A stretch of 64,000 nucleotides of DNA from Litchfieldia sinesaloumensis (GTDB taxonomy: Bacteria; Bacillota; Bacilli; Bacillales; Bacillaceae_L): the NCBI RefSeq assembly GCF_900156865.1, contig NZ_LT732529.1, forward strand, positions 142,300 to 206,299, read 5' to 3'. The notes under the pieces were generated by a model. It saw nothing but the letters and a program-made list of their open reading frames with translations, searched no databases and was not told the origin of the DNA. The translations under genes and the position numbers were made by a program. Below, piece after piece: positions 26,189-35,031 of the stretch (the first letter of the stretch is position 1; every line of letters starts with the position of its first letter).

Positions 26189-26926
26189 ATGTTAACTATA
26201 GAAATTTTGAACACTAGGGATGAACAATCAAAAACAAAAAAAGAAATCATTTCACTAGCAAGAAGGGTCAGCCAGATTGGGGAAAAGTACGTACACTCAA
26301 AACTTGAAATTTACGACCAAGTCATTTGCCTACGACGAAATCAAAAGCTATTGGCCGCTCAATTCGTTCAAAGCTTTGAACAGAATGGAGACTTTTTTGT
26401 ATACTTTGGACCTTTGTTTTCAAGAATGAGCTGTTTTCTTGAATTGTTTATGCAGTATTTATTTGTGGTAATGGCCGATAATCAAGAACGAAGAATTCAC
26501 CTACTTGCTGAAATTGAGAATCCAGAAGTGCTTTTGCTGTTTAAAGCCTTGTTTGAGGATAGGGCTTATCCAAAATTTATCAATTGTCCTGTCCCAAATG
26601 AAATAAAGGAAAAGGTTCATATTTTTTCAGAGAACCTCTCCCATATTCATGACCTTGATAGTGATCGTTTAACCTCAAAATCCATTGATTCGCTTTATCA
26701 AAAGCAGTCTATTCATAAAGAAATAGAGAATTGGTTGTATTCAAGAAAAATTGATTTATCACAATGTATGAATGTTGTACTGTACGCGACTATTCCGGAT
26801 ACACCAGATTTGCGCAAAGATTTCATTATGGAGCTAGAGCATGGAAGACAAAGGTTGGGGAATTGGAAGGATAGGAAAAACGAAGTGTTAGCTTTATTTG
26901 AAGGAGGAATCGTAAGTAATGTCTGA
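26189..26926 (+). CDS. Unknown protein, first gene of DUF3419/HDO operon
   Basis: A 245-residue soluble protein that I do not recognise. The N-terminal third alternates strands and helices (VICLRRNQKLLAAQFVQSF, then GDFFVYFGPLFSR) in a way that could be a diverged GNAT-like fold, but no acyl-CoA loop is clear. The C-terminal third is helical and charged. It overlaps the next gene by 8 nt, so translation is coupled. ATG start; upstream ribosome site is weak (AAAGGAATTGG is 15 nt off). Its fixed place in the operon suggests a role in the same pathway. Confidence 0.82.
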   Translation: MLTIEILNTRDEQSKTKKEIISLARRVSQIGEKYVHSKLEIYDQVICLRRNQKLLAAQFVQSFEQNGDFFVYFGPLFSRMSCFLELFMQYLFVVMADNQERRIHLLAEIENPEVLLLFKALFEDRAYPKFINCPVPNEIKEKVHIFSENLSHIHDLDSDRLTSKSIDSLYQKQSIHKEIENWLYSRKIDLSQCMNVVLYATIPDTPDLRKDFIMELEHGRQRLGNWKDRKNEVLALFEGGIVSNV

Positions 26927-27992
26927 GATTTTTTTTTCACAGATTAGGGAAGATAGCTTAGTAGAAAGAGAGATTTCAAGTTTAGTGATACCTAAGAAAG
27001 TTCTTGTAATTGGCTCTGGTGGCTGTACAGCTTTTTCCATTTTGGATGATTCGGTTGACCAGGTTATCTGTGTAGATGTCAATCTCGCCCAATGTGCTTT
27101 AATTGAGTTAAAGAAGGCAGCTATAAAGCGTTTGTCGTTGGATGAATATCTTGCTTTTATCGGTGAAACTCCATGTGAAAATCGGTTAGGAATTTATCAG
27201 GAGTTAGCGAATGAACTTCCTGGTTACGTTCAAGAATTTTGGACGACACGTAATCAAGATCTTGACTTAGGAATTAATCAATGTGGAGTAAATGAACGTT
27301 TTTATCGTTTTATAGGAGAATCTATTTGCCGGAATATATACGATGAAACCGTTTGGAATGAATTATTTGCTGCAAAAAGTCTAGAGGAACAGCATGCATT
27401 TTATCATCAGTATTTAACCACTATCGAATGGAGAACAGTTGCCCAACTATTATTGAGTAAAACGACACATCTTCAATTCTTTCCTGCGTTCATGTTTGCT
27501 AATGCACGTGAGAACGATTTTGGGAATTTCTTTTTGAGCCAGTTTGAGAAGGAAGTAAAAACAAAACCGATTCACTCTAATTATTTTCTAAGCCAAATCT
27601 TGTTTTCTACCTATTTGTATGAACAGAACGAGGGTGTTCCGTTTTACCTAACTGAAGAAGGATATGTAGCAGCCAAAAGAAATATTACTAAACTTGTAAT
27701 CCATCCATTGAGTATTCAGGAGCTACTATTTAAGGAAGGTTCCATTGATGCTTTTTATTTGTCTAATGTATTTGACTGGGCAGATGAGAAAGGAAAAGAA
27801 GCGATTTGTAACGGGATATTACGCTCAAAATCTGAGAATGCAGTCGTATTGTTTCGAAACATGCTTAGTACGAGTCAACTGCCATCTAGTTTTATGAGTA
27901 AATTCAGCATTAATGAAGAATTATCTAGACGGTGTGAAAAGCTAGAGAGATCCATGTTATATCAAAAAATCACAGTAGGGAAGTTTCTATGA
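26919..27992 (+). CDS. DUF3419 family, BtaA-like SAM 3-amino-3-carboxypropyl transferase
   Basis: A 357-residue protein with the features of DUF3419/BtaA enzymes, which transfer the 3-amino-3-carboxypropyl group of S-adenosylmethionine (BtaA makes the head group of betaine lipids from diacylglycerol). The SAM loop is VLVIGSGGCTAFSIL (about 28-42), followed by VDVNLAQCALIELKKAAIKRL (about 51-71), the D-x-N-x-x-Q-x-x-L-x-E-L-K motif of the family, and a C-terminal block IDAFYLSNVFDWADEK. No BtaB methyltransferase is present, so the acceptor need not be diacylglycerol. It overlaps its neighbours on both sides (8 nt and ATGA). ATG behind GAAGGAGGAA. Family call is good; product is inference. Confidence 0.82.
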   Translation: MSEIFFSQIREDSLVEREISSLVIPKKVLVIGSGGCTAFSILDDSVDQVICVDVNLAQCALIELKKAAIKRLSLDEYLAFIGETPCENRLGIYQELANELPGYVQEFWTTRNQDLDLGINQCGVNERFYRFIGESICRNIYDETVWNELFAAKSLEEQHAFYHQYLTTIEWRTVAQLLLSKTTHLQFFPAFMFANARENDFGNFFLSQFEKEVKTKPIHSNYFLSQILFSTYLYEQNEGVPFYLTEEGYVAAKRNITKLVIHPLSIQELLFKEGSIDAFYLSNVFDWADEKGKEAICNGILRSKSENAVVLFRNMLSTSQLPSSFMSKFSINEELSRRCEKLERSMLYQKITVGKFL

Positions 27993-29029
27993 CCTATCAA
28001 TTTTTAGAACTTGATGAATCATTTGAGGAACAATTATTACGTTTAGCTTCAAGAACAAATACAGGTAGCGATCTCTTTTATGTTGACCGCTCACCTCATT
28101 TTTTTCGATTATCAGATGAATTCGGAATGACAAAGCATTTCGGGTTATTTAGGGAAAATGAACTAATCGGGTGTGTCGCGGTAAGTCAGCAACAGCGGGT
28201 AATTGATGGTACTTGTGAAAGAGTATTTTACTTAAATGATTTAAGGCTACACCCAGATTACCATCGGACGTTTGCCTATTATCGTCTTGCAGAAAATTTA
28301 CTATCATTCTATCGAAATGAAGATACCGTAAAATGGATGTTTTCAACGGTTCTTGACAGTAACACAAATAAATCATCGATGATAAAGGGAAATCAGCTCC
28401 TTCCAGGAGGTGTTGAAATTGGCAAGACTACACATATTGGTGTCCCGATGTTCATGAATTACCGAAAACACAAACAAAAGTCATACAACGAACATTTAAG
28501 TGTTATTGAGATTGACGGGGAAGAGGCTTGGCAGGTTTATCAAAAACGAATGACGTTTAAATCATTTGCCCCATGTGATAAGGACCTTTTTATGAAAGAA
28601 AATGGTGTGTTTTTAGTCATAAGAAATGATAGGAAAGAAGACCTGGCGGTGTGTAAGCTTGTGGACCAAAGTGATGCTAGGAAACTTCGGCTCTCTGACA
28701 AACTTCCAATCGCGTTTAAATTGGTGAATTTTCTTTGTAGGGGTGTTGTTTGCCCACCATTACCAGATAAAGGAGACCTTTTTCGTCATGGTTACATGGC
28801 GTATTTCATGGCCAAGGAAAACCCACTACGTTATCGAGATGAATTTATTGCTTATATACAAAAAACTTATAAGCATCGATTCACATATTTATTTTACGGG
28901 GCCAGTGCAGAGGATAGCCAACGTTACCGAAGCAATCTATTAACGATTAAACTTTCATCAACGACGTATGCTTATGGAGATATTCCAATAAGTCTTGCAA
29001 TGGATTTTCATGAATTAACACTAATTTAA
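27989..29029 (+). CDS. GNAT-like acyltransferase (extended)
   Basis: A 346-residue protein. The first half looks like a GNAT domain: GLFRENELIGCVAVS strand pair, then VFYLNDLRLHPDYHRTFAYYRLAENLL, matching the beta4/alpha3 motif A region that binds acyl-CoA, though the usual Q/R-x-x-G-x-G/A loop is degenerate (Y-H-R-T-F-A-Y). The second half (about 170-346) may be a second, decayed GNAT repeat. ATG overlaps the upstream TGA (ATGA), so it is co-translated with the DUF3419 gene. Substrate unknown; N- or O-acylation of the DUF3419 product is a plausible guess. Confidence 0.72.
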   Translation: MTYQFLELDESFEEQLLRLASRTNTGSDLFYVDRSPHFFRLSDEFGMTKHFGLFRENELIGCVAVSQQQRVIDGTCERVFYLNDLRLHPDYHRTFAYYRLAENLLSFYRNEDTVKWMFSTVLDSNTNKSSMIKGNQLLPGGVEIGKTTHIGVPMFMNYRKHKQKSYNEHLSVIEIDGEEAWQVYQKRMTFKSFAPCDKDLFMKENGVFLVIRNDRKEDLAVCKLVDQSDARKLRLSDKLPIAFKLVNFLCRGVVCPPLPDKGDLFRHGYMAYFMAKENPLRYRDEFIAYIQKTYKHRFTYLFYGASAEDSQRYRSNLLTIKLSSTTYAYGDIPISLAMDFHELTLI

Positions 29030-29042
29030 GGAGGAAGTATCA

Positions 29043-29723
29043 ATGGAGAAATTTATCGAGCTTAAGAAAGTGACAGACAGTCTATTTGGTGAAAAAAAGA
29101 TTGAAGAACATCCATTATTTACAGCAATGAAAAATAAGGAGTTTTCTGAAGAACAACAAAAGAAAATTGCCCTTCAAATTTATCATGTGGTTCTTTACTT
29201 CCCTCGTTTTTTATCGGCAATTTTAACAAATATGCCAGATTATAGAATGAGAATGCCGCTGGTGGAGAATTTATTTGAAGAGCATGGGAAAATGAATGAA
29301 AAATATGTTCATAGTCAGACGTACAAGCAATTTTTAAAGGGAATTGGGATTACTGAACAGGAAATTAACGAAAGTGAGCCAAGTATTCCGGTCATTGCAT
29401 ACAATCGAGCTATAACTGATTTATGTCTCCACTATCCCTACTTAGAGGGATTAGCAGCACTTGGAGTGATTGAAGAAATTGTTGCAAGGGTTTCACCATT
29501 GGTAGGAAAATTTGCAAAGAATACCTATGGGAGTGAGAACCAATCGCTTATTCATTTCACCGACCATGAGGTGCTTGATGTTCAACATGCCAATGAAATA
29601 TATGAAGTAGTGGCCCTAGGTTATGAAGGAGATCAAAAACGGATGATTGAAACAGGTTTGAAATTTGGTATGTATTATCACTCAAGAATGTACACTGACA
29701 TCCTTGAAGATGTTCGTAACTAA
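29043..29723 (+). CDS. Heme-oxygenase-like diiron oxidase (HDO) family protein
   Basis: A 226-residue all-helical protein of the TenA/PqqC/heme-oxygenase-like superfamily. Ligands of the diiron (HDO) branch, as in CADD or UndA, are visible: Glu and His in NLFEEHG ... KYVHSQ, Glu in the YLEGLAALGVIEE helix, and H-x3-D-x2-H in HEVLDVQH. HDO enzymes carry out O2-dependent C-C or C-N bond chemistry on amino acids or fatty acids. It is 13 nt after the GNAT gene behind AAGGAGGAAG and ends the operon. The ligand set argues for a metal oxidase rather than TenA or PqqC. Substrate unknown. Confidence 0.82.
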   Translation: MEKFIELKKVTDSLFGEKKIEEHPLFTAMKNKEFSEEQQKKIALQIYHVVLYFPRFLSAILTNMPDYRMRMPLVENLFEEHGKMNEKYVHSQTYKQFLKGIGITEQEINESEPSIPVIAYNRAITDLCLHYPYLEGLAALGVIEEIVARVSPLVGKFAKNTYGSENQSLIHFTDHEVLDVQHANEIYEVVALGYEGDQKRMIETGLKFGMYYHSRMYTDILEDVRN

Positions 29724-29803
29724 ATGGTAAAAAAATATATTAACTGGTATCCCCCTAAAAAATAATCCCATTCGAATTCATATATATAGTGCTATTTTAT
29801 CAA

Positions 29804-29915
29804 AGTTTTTGATGTCTAGCTCCAGGCGCCATCGGCTCTCGGGTCTAAGCCAATCGCTTCGGAAGGTTGGGCTTGTCTTATGCTTGTCGCCGATAAGCAG
29901 GCGCATTCCGCATTT
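29804..29915. repeat. Dispersed intergenic repeat R, copy 1
   Basis: Starts AGTTTTTGATGTCTAGCTC, continues AGGCGCCATCGGCTC and CAATCGCTTCGGAAGG, and ends near GCAGGCGC. It shares these blocks with 49509-49640. It is more GC-rich than its flanks and contains internal inverted repeats. It forms the upstream region of the class A PBP gene, whose ribosome site follows directly. I recognise this type from many Bacillus intergenic regions. Confidence 0.75.
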
Positions 29916-29934
29916 CTATCAGGAGGGCATTTGA

Positions 29935-31974
29935 ATGGGAAAGAACTTCATGAAGACTTTGTCCGAGGTTGGGAAAGTAAAAATCATACTGTTGATTGGT
30001 TTGCTATTTATTTTATTTGTTGCAATCGGAATGAACTTGTATATCAATTCTCGTGATGTAAGTGCATTAAATAATCCATTGCCAGAGCCAACTATTATTT
30101 ATGATAAAAATGGGGAGATTGCCAGCAAAGTTTCAGGAACTAAAATTGAAGCTGTCCGGTACGAAAATATCCCACCACATGTGGTCAATGCTATTATCGC
30201 CATAGAAGACCGTCGATTTTATAAACATCCGGGTGTTGATTATATTGGTATTTTTCGTGCTCTATTTCGGAACATAAAAGCGGGCGGGATTGTTGAGGGT
30301 GGAAGTACGATTACCCAGCAATTAACAAAGAATGTCTTTCTAACACATGAGCAAACACTGAAGCGAAAAATAGATGAATTCTTCATTGCTCAAAAAATAG
30401 AGCGTACATTTTCAAAAGAAAAAATCATGGAAATGTATCTCAACCAAATCTATTTTGGTGAAGGCGCATGGGGGATTAAAAATGCTGCTAGAACCTACTT
30501 TGGAAAAGAGGTTCATGACTTAACCGTAAGTGAAGGGGCGATTCTTGCTGGGTTAATTAAGGCTCCTTCGTCCATGAATCCTTTAATAGATATGGAAAAG
30601 TCGTTTAATCGAAGAGACCTTGTATTAGCGATGATGGAGGAACAAGGCTTCCTTACTTCAGCTCAAGTGAAAGATGCAAAGGAACAGGAAATTGTATTCA
30701 AAGGGCGCCAACTTGATCCATACAAAGGAAAGTATCCTTATTATGTTGATTATATAATTGAAGAGGCTATTGAGAACTATGGACTCACCCAAAATGAAGT
30801 ATTATCTGGTGGCTTGGAAATTTATACAGAGCTTGATCCTCATATGCAAGAATCGATGGAAAATGTGTATAAAAACGATAGTCTTTTTCCGGAGAGTACA
30901 TCTGATCAATTACTTCAGAGTGGTGCTATTTTAGTAGATCCAAAGACTGGCGGGGTAAGTGCGCTAGTGGGAGGACGTGGTGACCATGTATTTCGTGGCT
31001 TTAATCGTGCGACTCAGTTAAAGAGACAGCCAGGTTCTACCATTAAACCACTGTCTGTGTATACGCCTGCATTGGAACATGGTTATAGTATTTATGATGT
31101 CCTACCGGATACACCGATGAGCTTCAATGGCTACGAGCCTAAAAATGTGTCTGGAAACTTTAAAGGCAGTGTAACAATCTATGATGCAGTGAGGAATTCA
31201 GATAATGTTCCAGCGGTATGGCTGTTAAATGAAATTGGACTTAAAACAGGTATTGATGCTGTCAATAAATTTGGTCTTCCGATTACAGAAACGGATCATA
31301 ACCTAACTCTTGCTCTCGGAGGTTTGGATGGGGGGGTGGCCCCGATTCACATGGCAGAAGCTTATACAACATTTCCAAATGAGGGAAGTAAGACGAAGGC
31401 ACATGCCATTTCAAAAATTGTTGATACAAGTGGAGAGGTCATTGCTGAATGGAATGAAGAACCTGAACAAATTACGAGCCCTGAAGTTGCAAAAAGAATG
31501 ACATTTTTACTCAAGGGAGCGGTTGAAAATGGAACTGGCCGCCATGCAAGAATTGAAGGTAGAGAAGTTGCTGGGAAGACTGGTTCAACTCAGGTCACTA
31601 TCGATGGAATAAATGGATCAAAGGATATATGGATGGTTGGATATACACCTGAGTTAGTAGGTGCAGTATGGCTTGGATATGATAAAACAGATGCAAATCA
31701 TTATGTAACAACTTCCAGTTCAACAGCTGCAACTATTTTTAAAGAAATCATGCAGCAGTCCTTAAGTAATACTCCAGCTAGTTCATTCAATCTCCCAGCC
31801 TATCAGCCTCCTGTTCAAAAGAAGGAGAATGTGCGGAAACAGAACAATGGTAGGGAAGAAAGGGATGATAAGAAAGGGCAGAAAGAGAAGTGGAAAGAGG
31901 AAAGAAAGAAACAGAAAGAAGCAGAAAAAAGGCGTAAAAAGGAAGAAAAAAAGAGAAAAAAAGACGATGACTAA
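29935..31974 (+). CDS. pbpF: Class A penicillin-binding protein (PbpF-like)
   Basis: A 679-residue bifunctional peptidoglycan synthase anchored by an N-terminal helix (about 16-38). The glycosyltransferase domain has catalytic Glu91 in AIEDRRFYKHPGVD and GGSTITQQLTKN; the transpeptidase has Ser368 in PGSTIKPL (SxxK), an S-D-N motif in VRNSDNVPAVW and KTGST near 547. After residue about 630 a highly charged Lys/Glu/Arg tail follows. Size and arrangement match the PBP1A/2C group; B. subtilis PbpF is the nearest by context (yhgE neighbourhood) but paralogue identity is not certain. ATG behind AGGAGGG. Confidence 0.9.
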   Translation: MGKNFMKTLSEVGKVKIILLIGLLFILFVAIGMNLYINSRDVSALNNPLPEPTIIYDKNGEIASKVSGTKIEAVRYENIPPHVVNAIIAIEDRRFYKHPGVDYIGIFRALFRNIKAGGIVEGGSTITQQLTKNVFLTHEQTLKRKIDEFFIAQKIERTFSKEKIMEMYLNQIYFGEGAWGIKNAARTYFGKEVHDLTVSEGAILAGLIKAPSSMNPLIDMEKSFNRRDLVLAMMEEQGFLTSAQVKDAKEQEIVFKGRQLDPYKGKYPYYVDYIIEEAIENYGLTQNEVLSGGLEIYTELDPHMQESMENVYKNDSLFPESTSDQLLQSGAILVDPKTGGVSALVGGRGDHVFRGFNRATQLKRQPGSTIKPLSVYTPALEHGYSIYDVLPDTPMSFNGYEPKNVSGNFKGSVTIYDAVRNSDNVPAVWLLNEIGLKTGIDAVNKFGLPITETDHNLTLALGGLDGGVAPIHMAEAYTTFPNEGSKTKAHAISKIVDTSGEVIAEWNEEPEQITSPEVAKRMTFLLKGAVENGTGRHARIEGREVAGKTGSTQVTIDGINGSKDIWMVGYTPELVGAVWLGYDKTDANHYVTTSSSTAATIFKEIMQQSLSNTPASSFNLPAYQPPVQKKENVRKQNNGREERDDKKGQKEKWKEERKKQKEAEKRRKKEEKKRKKDDD

Positions 31975-31975
31975 A

Positions 31976-32014
31976 AAGGAGGTTCCCAACATAGGGAACC
32001 TCCTCTTTGTTTGC
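31976..32014 (+). terminator. Terminator after pbpF-like gene
   Basis: AGGAGGTTCCC pairs with GGGAACCTCCT, followed by CTTTGTTT. Confidence 0.85.
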
Positions 32015-32153
32015 ATAGAATTACACACATAAGATTAACTAATGAGAGTCGATAATGAAAAAAATATTTATTATAAATTAGTTGTATAGTATTGTAAAAC
32101 TAGGAATATTTTGTGTGATAAAAGACCTAATATATTTGAAAGTGTTGGTGCGA

Positions 32154-32663
32154 ATGAAAAAAGGTTTGCTATTTGTATTAGCATATGGAGTAATTATTCT
32201 ATTATTAATTGGGATTGGATTCTTCTATTCTAAGCTTTTTGTACCCACCACGAACGTAAGCATTGATAATAACAAAGAGAAATCAGAGTTTACCCAAAGT
32301 TTTAAAGAAGCTCTAAGAGAGGACAAGGAGCGAACAGAAAAGAAAAAATTAGAAGAAAACAATAACAATAGATGGAATCCATCTCCGACCTTTATTTTAG
32401 TTGCTGTTTCGGTTGGTGCTGTTGCTGATATCGTAATAGTGATCCTTTGGGCACGCCATGAAAACAGAAAGAACCAGGACATGGGACTAGAAAGCAGACA
32501 ACGAAAAAAAAGAATCACAGATTCCACCATTTTTTGGTGGATAATTGGATTAGGAGTTGTCCAGAAGAGACATGAAAAGTTAGTGGTTGATTGGAGATAC
32601 GTGATAGCCTATATTGTTATCGGCTTTGCTTTAAAGTTCTGGATTTCCAAAGATTTTGTTTAA
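32154..32663 (+). CDS. Membrane protein of unknown function
   Basis: About 169 residues from ATG 32154 (MKKGLLFVLAYGVIILLLIG). One N-terminal helix, a charged Lys/Glu/Asn-rich segment (about 45-75), a second helix (PTFILVAVSVGAVADIVIVILW), a basic stretch, and two short hydrophobic segments near the end. I do not recognise a family. The in-frame sequence extends 24 codons further upstream but lacks a better ribosome site. No operon partner. Confidence 0.6.
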   Translation: MKKGLLFVLAYGVIILLLIGIGFFYSKLFVPTTNVSIDNNKEKSEFTQSFKEALREDKERTEKKKLEENNNNRWNPSPTFILVAVSVGAVADIVIVILWARHENRKNQDMGLESRQRKKRITDSTIFWWIIGLGVVQKRHEKLVVDWRYVIAYIVIGFALKFWISKDFV

Positions 32664-32715
32664 ATAGAAGTAAACGACACCCTTTTACATAAAATTTATA
32701 ATTTTTATAAAAAAG

Positions 32716-32742
32716 TGAAACCTTTTTCAATCAACTATCGTA
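32716..32742 (+). promoter_or_regulatory. Sigma-W promoter of yuaF-floT
   Basis: TGAAAC (32716-32721), 17-nt spacer, CGTA (32739-32742), the typical ECF sigma-W pattern. B. subtilis yuaF-floT is known to belong to the sigma-W regulon. Confidence 0.8.
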
Positions 32743-32789
32743 AATAACATTGTAAAGAGAACTTCAAATGTCGTTTTGGAGGTGAATCT

Positions 32790-33317
32790 GTGGAAATATT
32801 CGGATATGATATCGAAACAGTCTATCTTATTGGCTTAGTTATTAGTGGAATTGGTACCCTACTCTTTATTTTGTTTGGTGATTTTCTTGAGGGAATGTTC
32901 CCAGACAGCTTTTTGAGTCCCACACTTATTTTTTCTTTCCTCACATTTTTGAGTGCGTCAGGTTATATTTTTGAAAAACTGCTTTCCTTTCATAGCATCG
33001 TAATTTTTATAATTTCACTTGTTCTAGCACTTATTTTAGTCACATTACTTAATGTCTTTGTTCTTATTCCACTATCCTCTGCAGAAGAATCAACGGCGTA
33101 CAAGGAAGAGGATTTAAAAGGTAGAATCGGAAGGGTGATTACTTCGATACCGGTTGACGGCTATGGAGAAGTTGTTATTGAAGGAATCAGTGGAACCATT
33201 GCCAAATCGGCCAAAAGCTTTCACAATGAACCTATTCCATATGATGAAAAGGTTCTTGTAATAGATATAAAAGAAGGCGTTGTATACGTCTTGCCTTACC
33301 AAAATATGATTAATTAA
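32790..33317 (+). CDS. yuaF: NfeD-family membrane protein YuaF
   Basis: A 175-residue protein with about three membrane helices (about 12-30, 42-58, 65-95) followed by a soluble OB-fold NfeD domain (LKGRIGRVITSIPVDGYGEVVIEGISG). NfeD proteins partner flotillins; here floT follows after 16 bp, as in B. subtilis. Start GTG 32790 behind GGAGGTG. The sigma-W-type promoter upstream predicts induction by envelope stress. Confidence 0.92.
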   Translation: MEIFGYDIETVYLIGLVISGIGTLLFILFGDFLEGMFPDSFLSPTLIFSFLTFLSASGYIFEKLLSFHSIVIFIISLVLALILVTLLNVFVLIPLSSAEESTAYKEEDLKGRIGRVITSIPVDGYGEVVIEGISGTIAKSAKSFHNEPIPYDEKVLVIDIKEGVVYVLPYQNMIN

Positions 33318-33333
33318 AGGGGGATTTAAAGGT

Positions 33334-34869
33334 ATGACTACTGGAATTTGGATTGTAATTGGAATTGTAGCATTCTTGCTACTAGCACTTATTGGGGTGT
33401 TTGTTACAAAGTACAGAACTGCAGGTCCAGATGAAGCACTCATTGTAACAGGGAGCTACCTTGGTGGGAAAAATGTTCATGTAGATGAAGCTGGGAATCG
33501 AATTAAAATAGTTCGCGGTGGGGGTACATTTGTACTACCGGTATTCCAACAAGCTGAACCACTTAGTCTCCTATCTAGTAAACTAGATGTCTCAACACCT
33601 GAAGTGTATACAGAACAAGGTGTTCCAGTTATGGCTGACGGGACTGCGATTATTAAAATAGGTGGTTCAATTTCAGAAATTGCTACAGCTGCCGAACAGT
33701 TTTTAGGGAAAAGAAAAGAAGACCGAGAAAATGAAGCTAGAGAAGTATTGGAAGGTCACCTTCGTTCGATTCTTGGTTCCATGACTGTAGAAGAGATTTA
33801 TAAAAATCGAGAGAAGTTCTCACAAGAAGTTCAACGAGTTGCGTCTCAAGATTTAGCAAAAATGGGTCTTGTAATCGTTTCGTTCACCATCAAAGATGTG
33901 CGCGATAAGAATGGTTATTTAGATTCACTTGGAAAGCCGAGAATTGCGCAGGTAAAACGTGATGCAGATATTGCAACTGCAGAAGCTGATAAAGAGACAC
34001 GTATTAAACGTGCAGAAGCAGATAAAGAAGCGAAAAAGTCCGAGCTAGAGCGCGCGACTGAAGTGGCTGAAGCAGAAAAAGTTAACCAGCTAAAAATTGC
34101 TGAATACCGTAGAGAGCAAGATATTGCAAAGGCACGTGCTGACCAAGCCTACCATTTAGAAGAAGCAAGAGCGAAACAAGAAGTTACTGAACAGCAAATG
34201 CAAATTCAGATTATAGAAAGACAGAAACAAATTGAGCTAGAAGAGAAAGAGATTTTACGTCGTGAAAAGCAATACGACTCAGAAGTGAAGAAGAAAGCAG
34301 ACGCTGATCGTTACTCTGTCGTTCAAGCAGCAGAAGCAGAAAAAGCAAAGCAGTTGGCAGAAGCCGATGCGAATAAATATCGAATTGAAGCAATGGCGAA
34401 AGCAGAAGCAGAGAAAATCCGTATTGATGGTCTTGCAAAAGCAGAAGCCCAACGTGCACAAGGGGAATCTGAAGCAGATATTATCCGCCTAAAAGGTCTT
34501 GCAGAAGCAGAAGCAAAACAAAAAATTGCAGAAGCCTTCGAGCAATATGGAAGAGCTGCTATCCTCGATATGGTTATTAAGATGCTTCCTCAATATGCGA
34601 AGGAAGTTGCGGCACCATTATCAAATATTGATAAAATTACAGTCGTGGATACTGGTAGCAATGGGGAAAACAGTGGTGCCAATAAGGTTACAGGCTATGC
34701 AACGAACCTAATGTCTACACTTCAAGAATCGTTAAAAGCTTCTTCAGGTATTGATGTAAAAGAAATAATTGAGAATTTGTCTGGTAAAGGCAATGTGAAA
34801 AACAGTATCGACCAATTAACTGATGAATTAGTCCAATCAAGAAAAACTGAATCAACTGAAAAAGAATAA
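33334..34869 (+). CDS. floT: Flotillin-like protein FloT
   Basis: A 511-residue flotillin that scaffolds functional membrane microdomains. An N-terminal hydrophobic helix (about 5-28) is followed by the PHB/SPFH domain (about 30-200, e.g. VSTPEVYTEQGVPVMADG) and a long coiled coil rich in Ala/Glu/Lys (about 215-430, many A-E-A-E-K repeats), then a Gly/Ser-containing C-terminus. Second gene of the yuaF-floT operon, ATG behind AAAGGGGG. Length matches B. subtilis FloT (509 aa). Confidence 0.96.
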   Translation: MTTGIWIVIGIVAFLLLALIGVFVTKYRTAGPDEALIVTGSYLGGKNVHVDEAGNRIKIVRGGGTFVLPVFQQAEPLSLLSSKLDVSTPEVYTEQGVPVMADGTAIIKIGGSISEIATAAEQFLGKRKEDRENEAREVLEGHLRSILGSMTVEEIYKNREKFSQEVQRVASQDLAKMGLVIVSFTIKDVRDKNGYLDSLGKPRIAQVKRDADIATAEADKETRIKRAEADKEAKKSELERATEVAEAEKVNQLKIAEYRREQDIAKARADQAYHLEEARAKQEVTEQQMQIQIIERQKQIELEEKEILRREKQYDSEVKKKADADRYSVVQAAEAEKAKQLAEADANKYRIEAMAKAEAEKIRIDGLAKAEAQRAQGESEADIIRLKGLAEAEAKQKIAEAFEQYGRAAILDMVIKMLPQYAKEVAAPLSNIDKITVVDTGSNGENSGANKVTGYATNLMSTLQESLKASSGIDVKEIIENLSGKGNVKNSIDQLTDELVQSRKTESTEKE

Positions 34870-34879
34870 TTGTCAAAGG

Positions 34880-34917
34880 AGAAGTTAGACCTACACATGG
34901 TTCTAGCTTCTTTTTTG
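34880..34917 (+). terminator. Terminator after floT
   Basis: GAAGTTAGACC pairs with GGTTCTAGCTTC (one bulge), followed by six T. Confidence 0.78.
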
Positions 34918-34958
34918 GGGTATTGGGTAAAATAAACAAAAAAATATGTAACGTAAAG

Positions 34959-34984
34959 TGAACTTTTTACTTACCTTATTCGTA
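34959..34984 (+). promoter_or_regulatory. ECF autoregulatory promoter of sigY
   Basis: TGAACT (34959-34964), 16-nt spacer, CGTA (34981-34984). The -35 resembles the TGAAC element of ECF sigma factors, in the right place for autoregulation of the sigma factor 50 nt downstream. Confidence 0.65.
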
Positions 34985-35031
34985 TTATTAACGAAAATAA
35001 TATCAAATCATCTCGGGGGAGAATTCATTGC

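Noticed and set aside
34211-34461. Minus-strand frames rich in Leu/Cys inside floT
   Set aside because: Antisense shadows of the Ala/Glu/Lys-rich coiled coil of flotillin.
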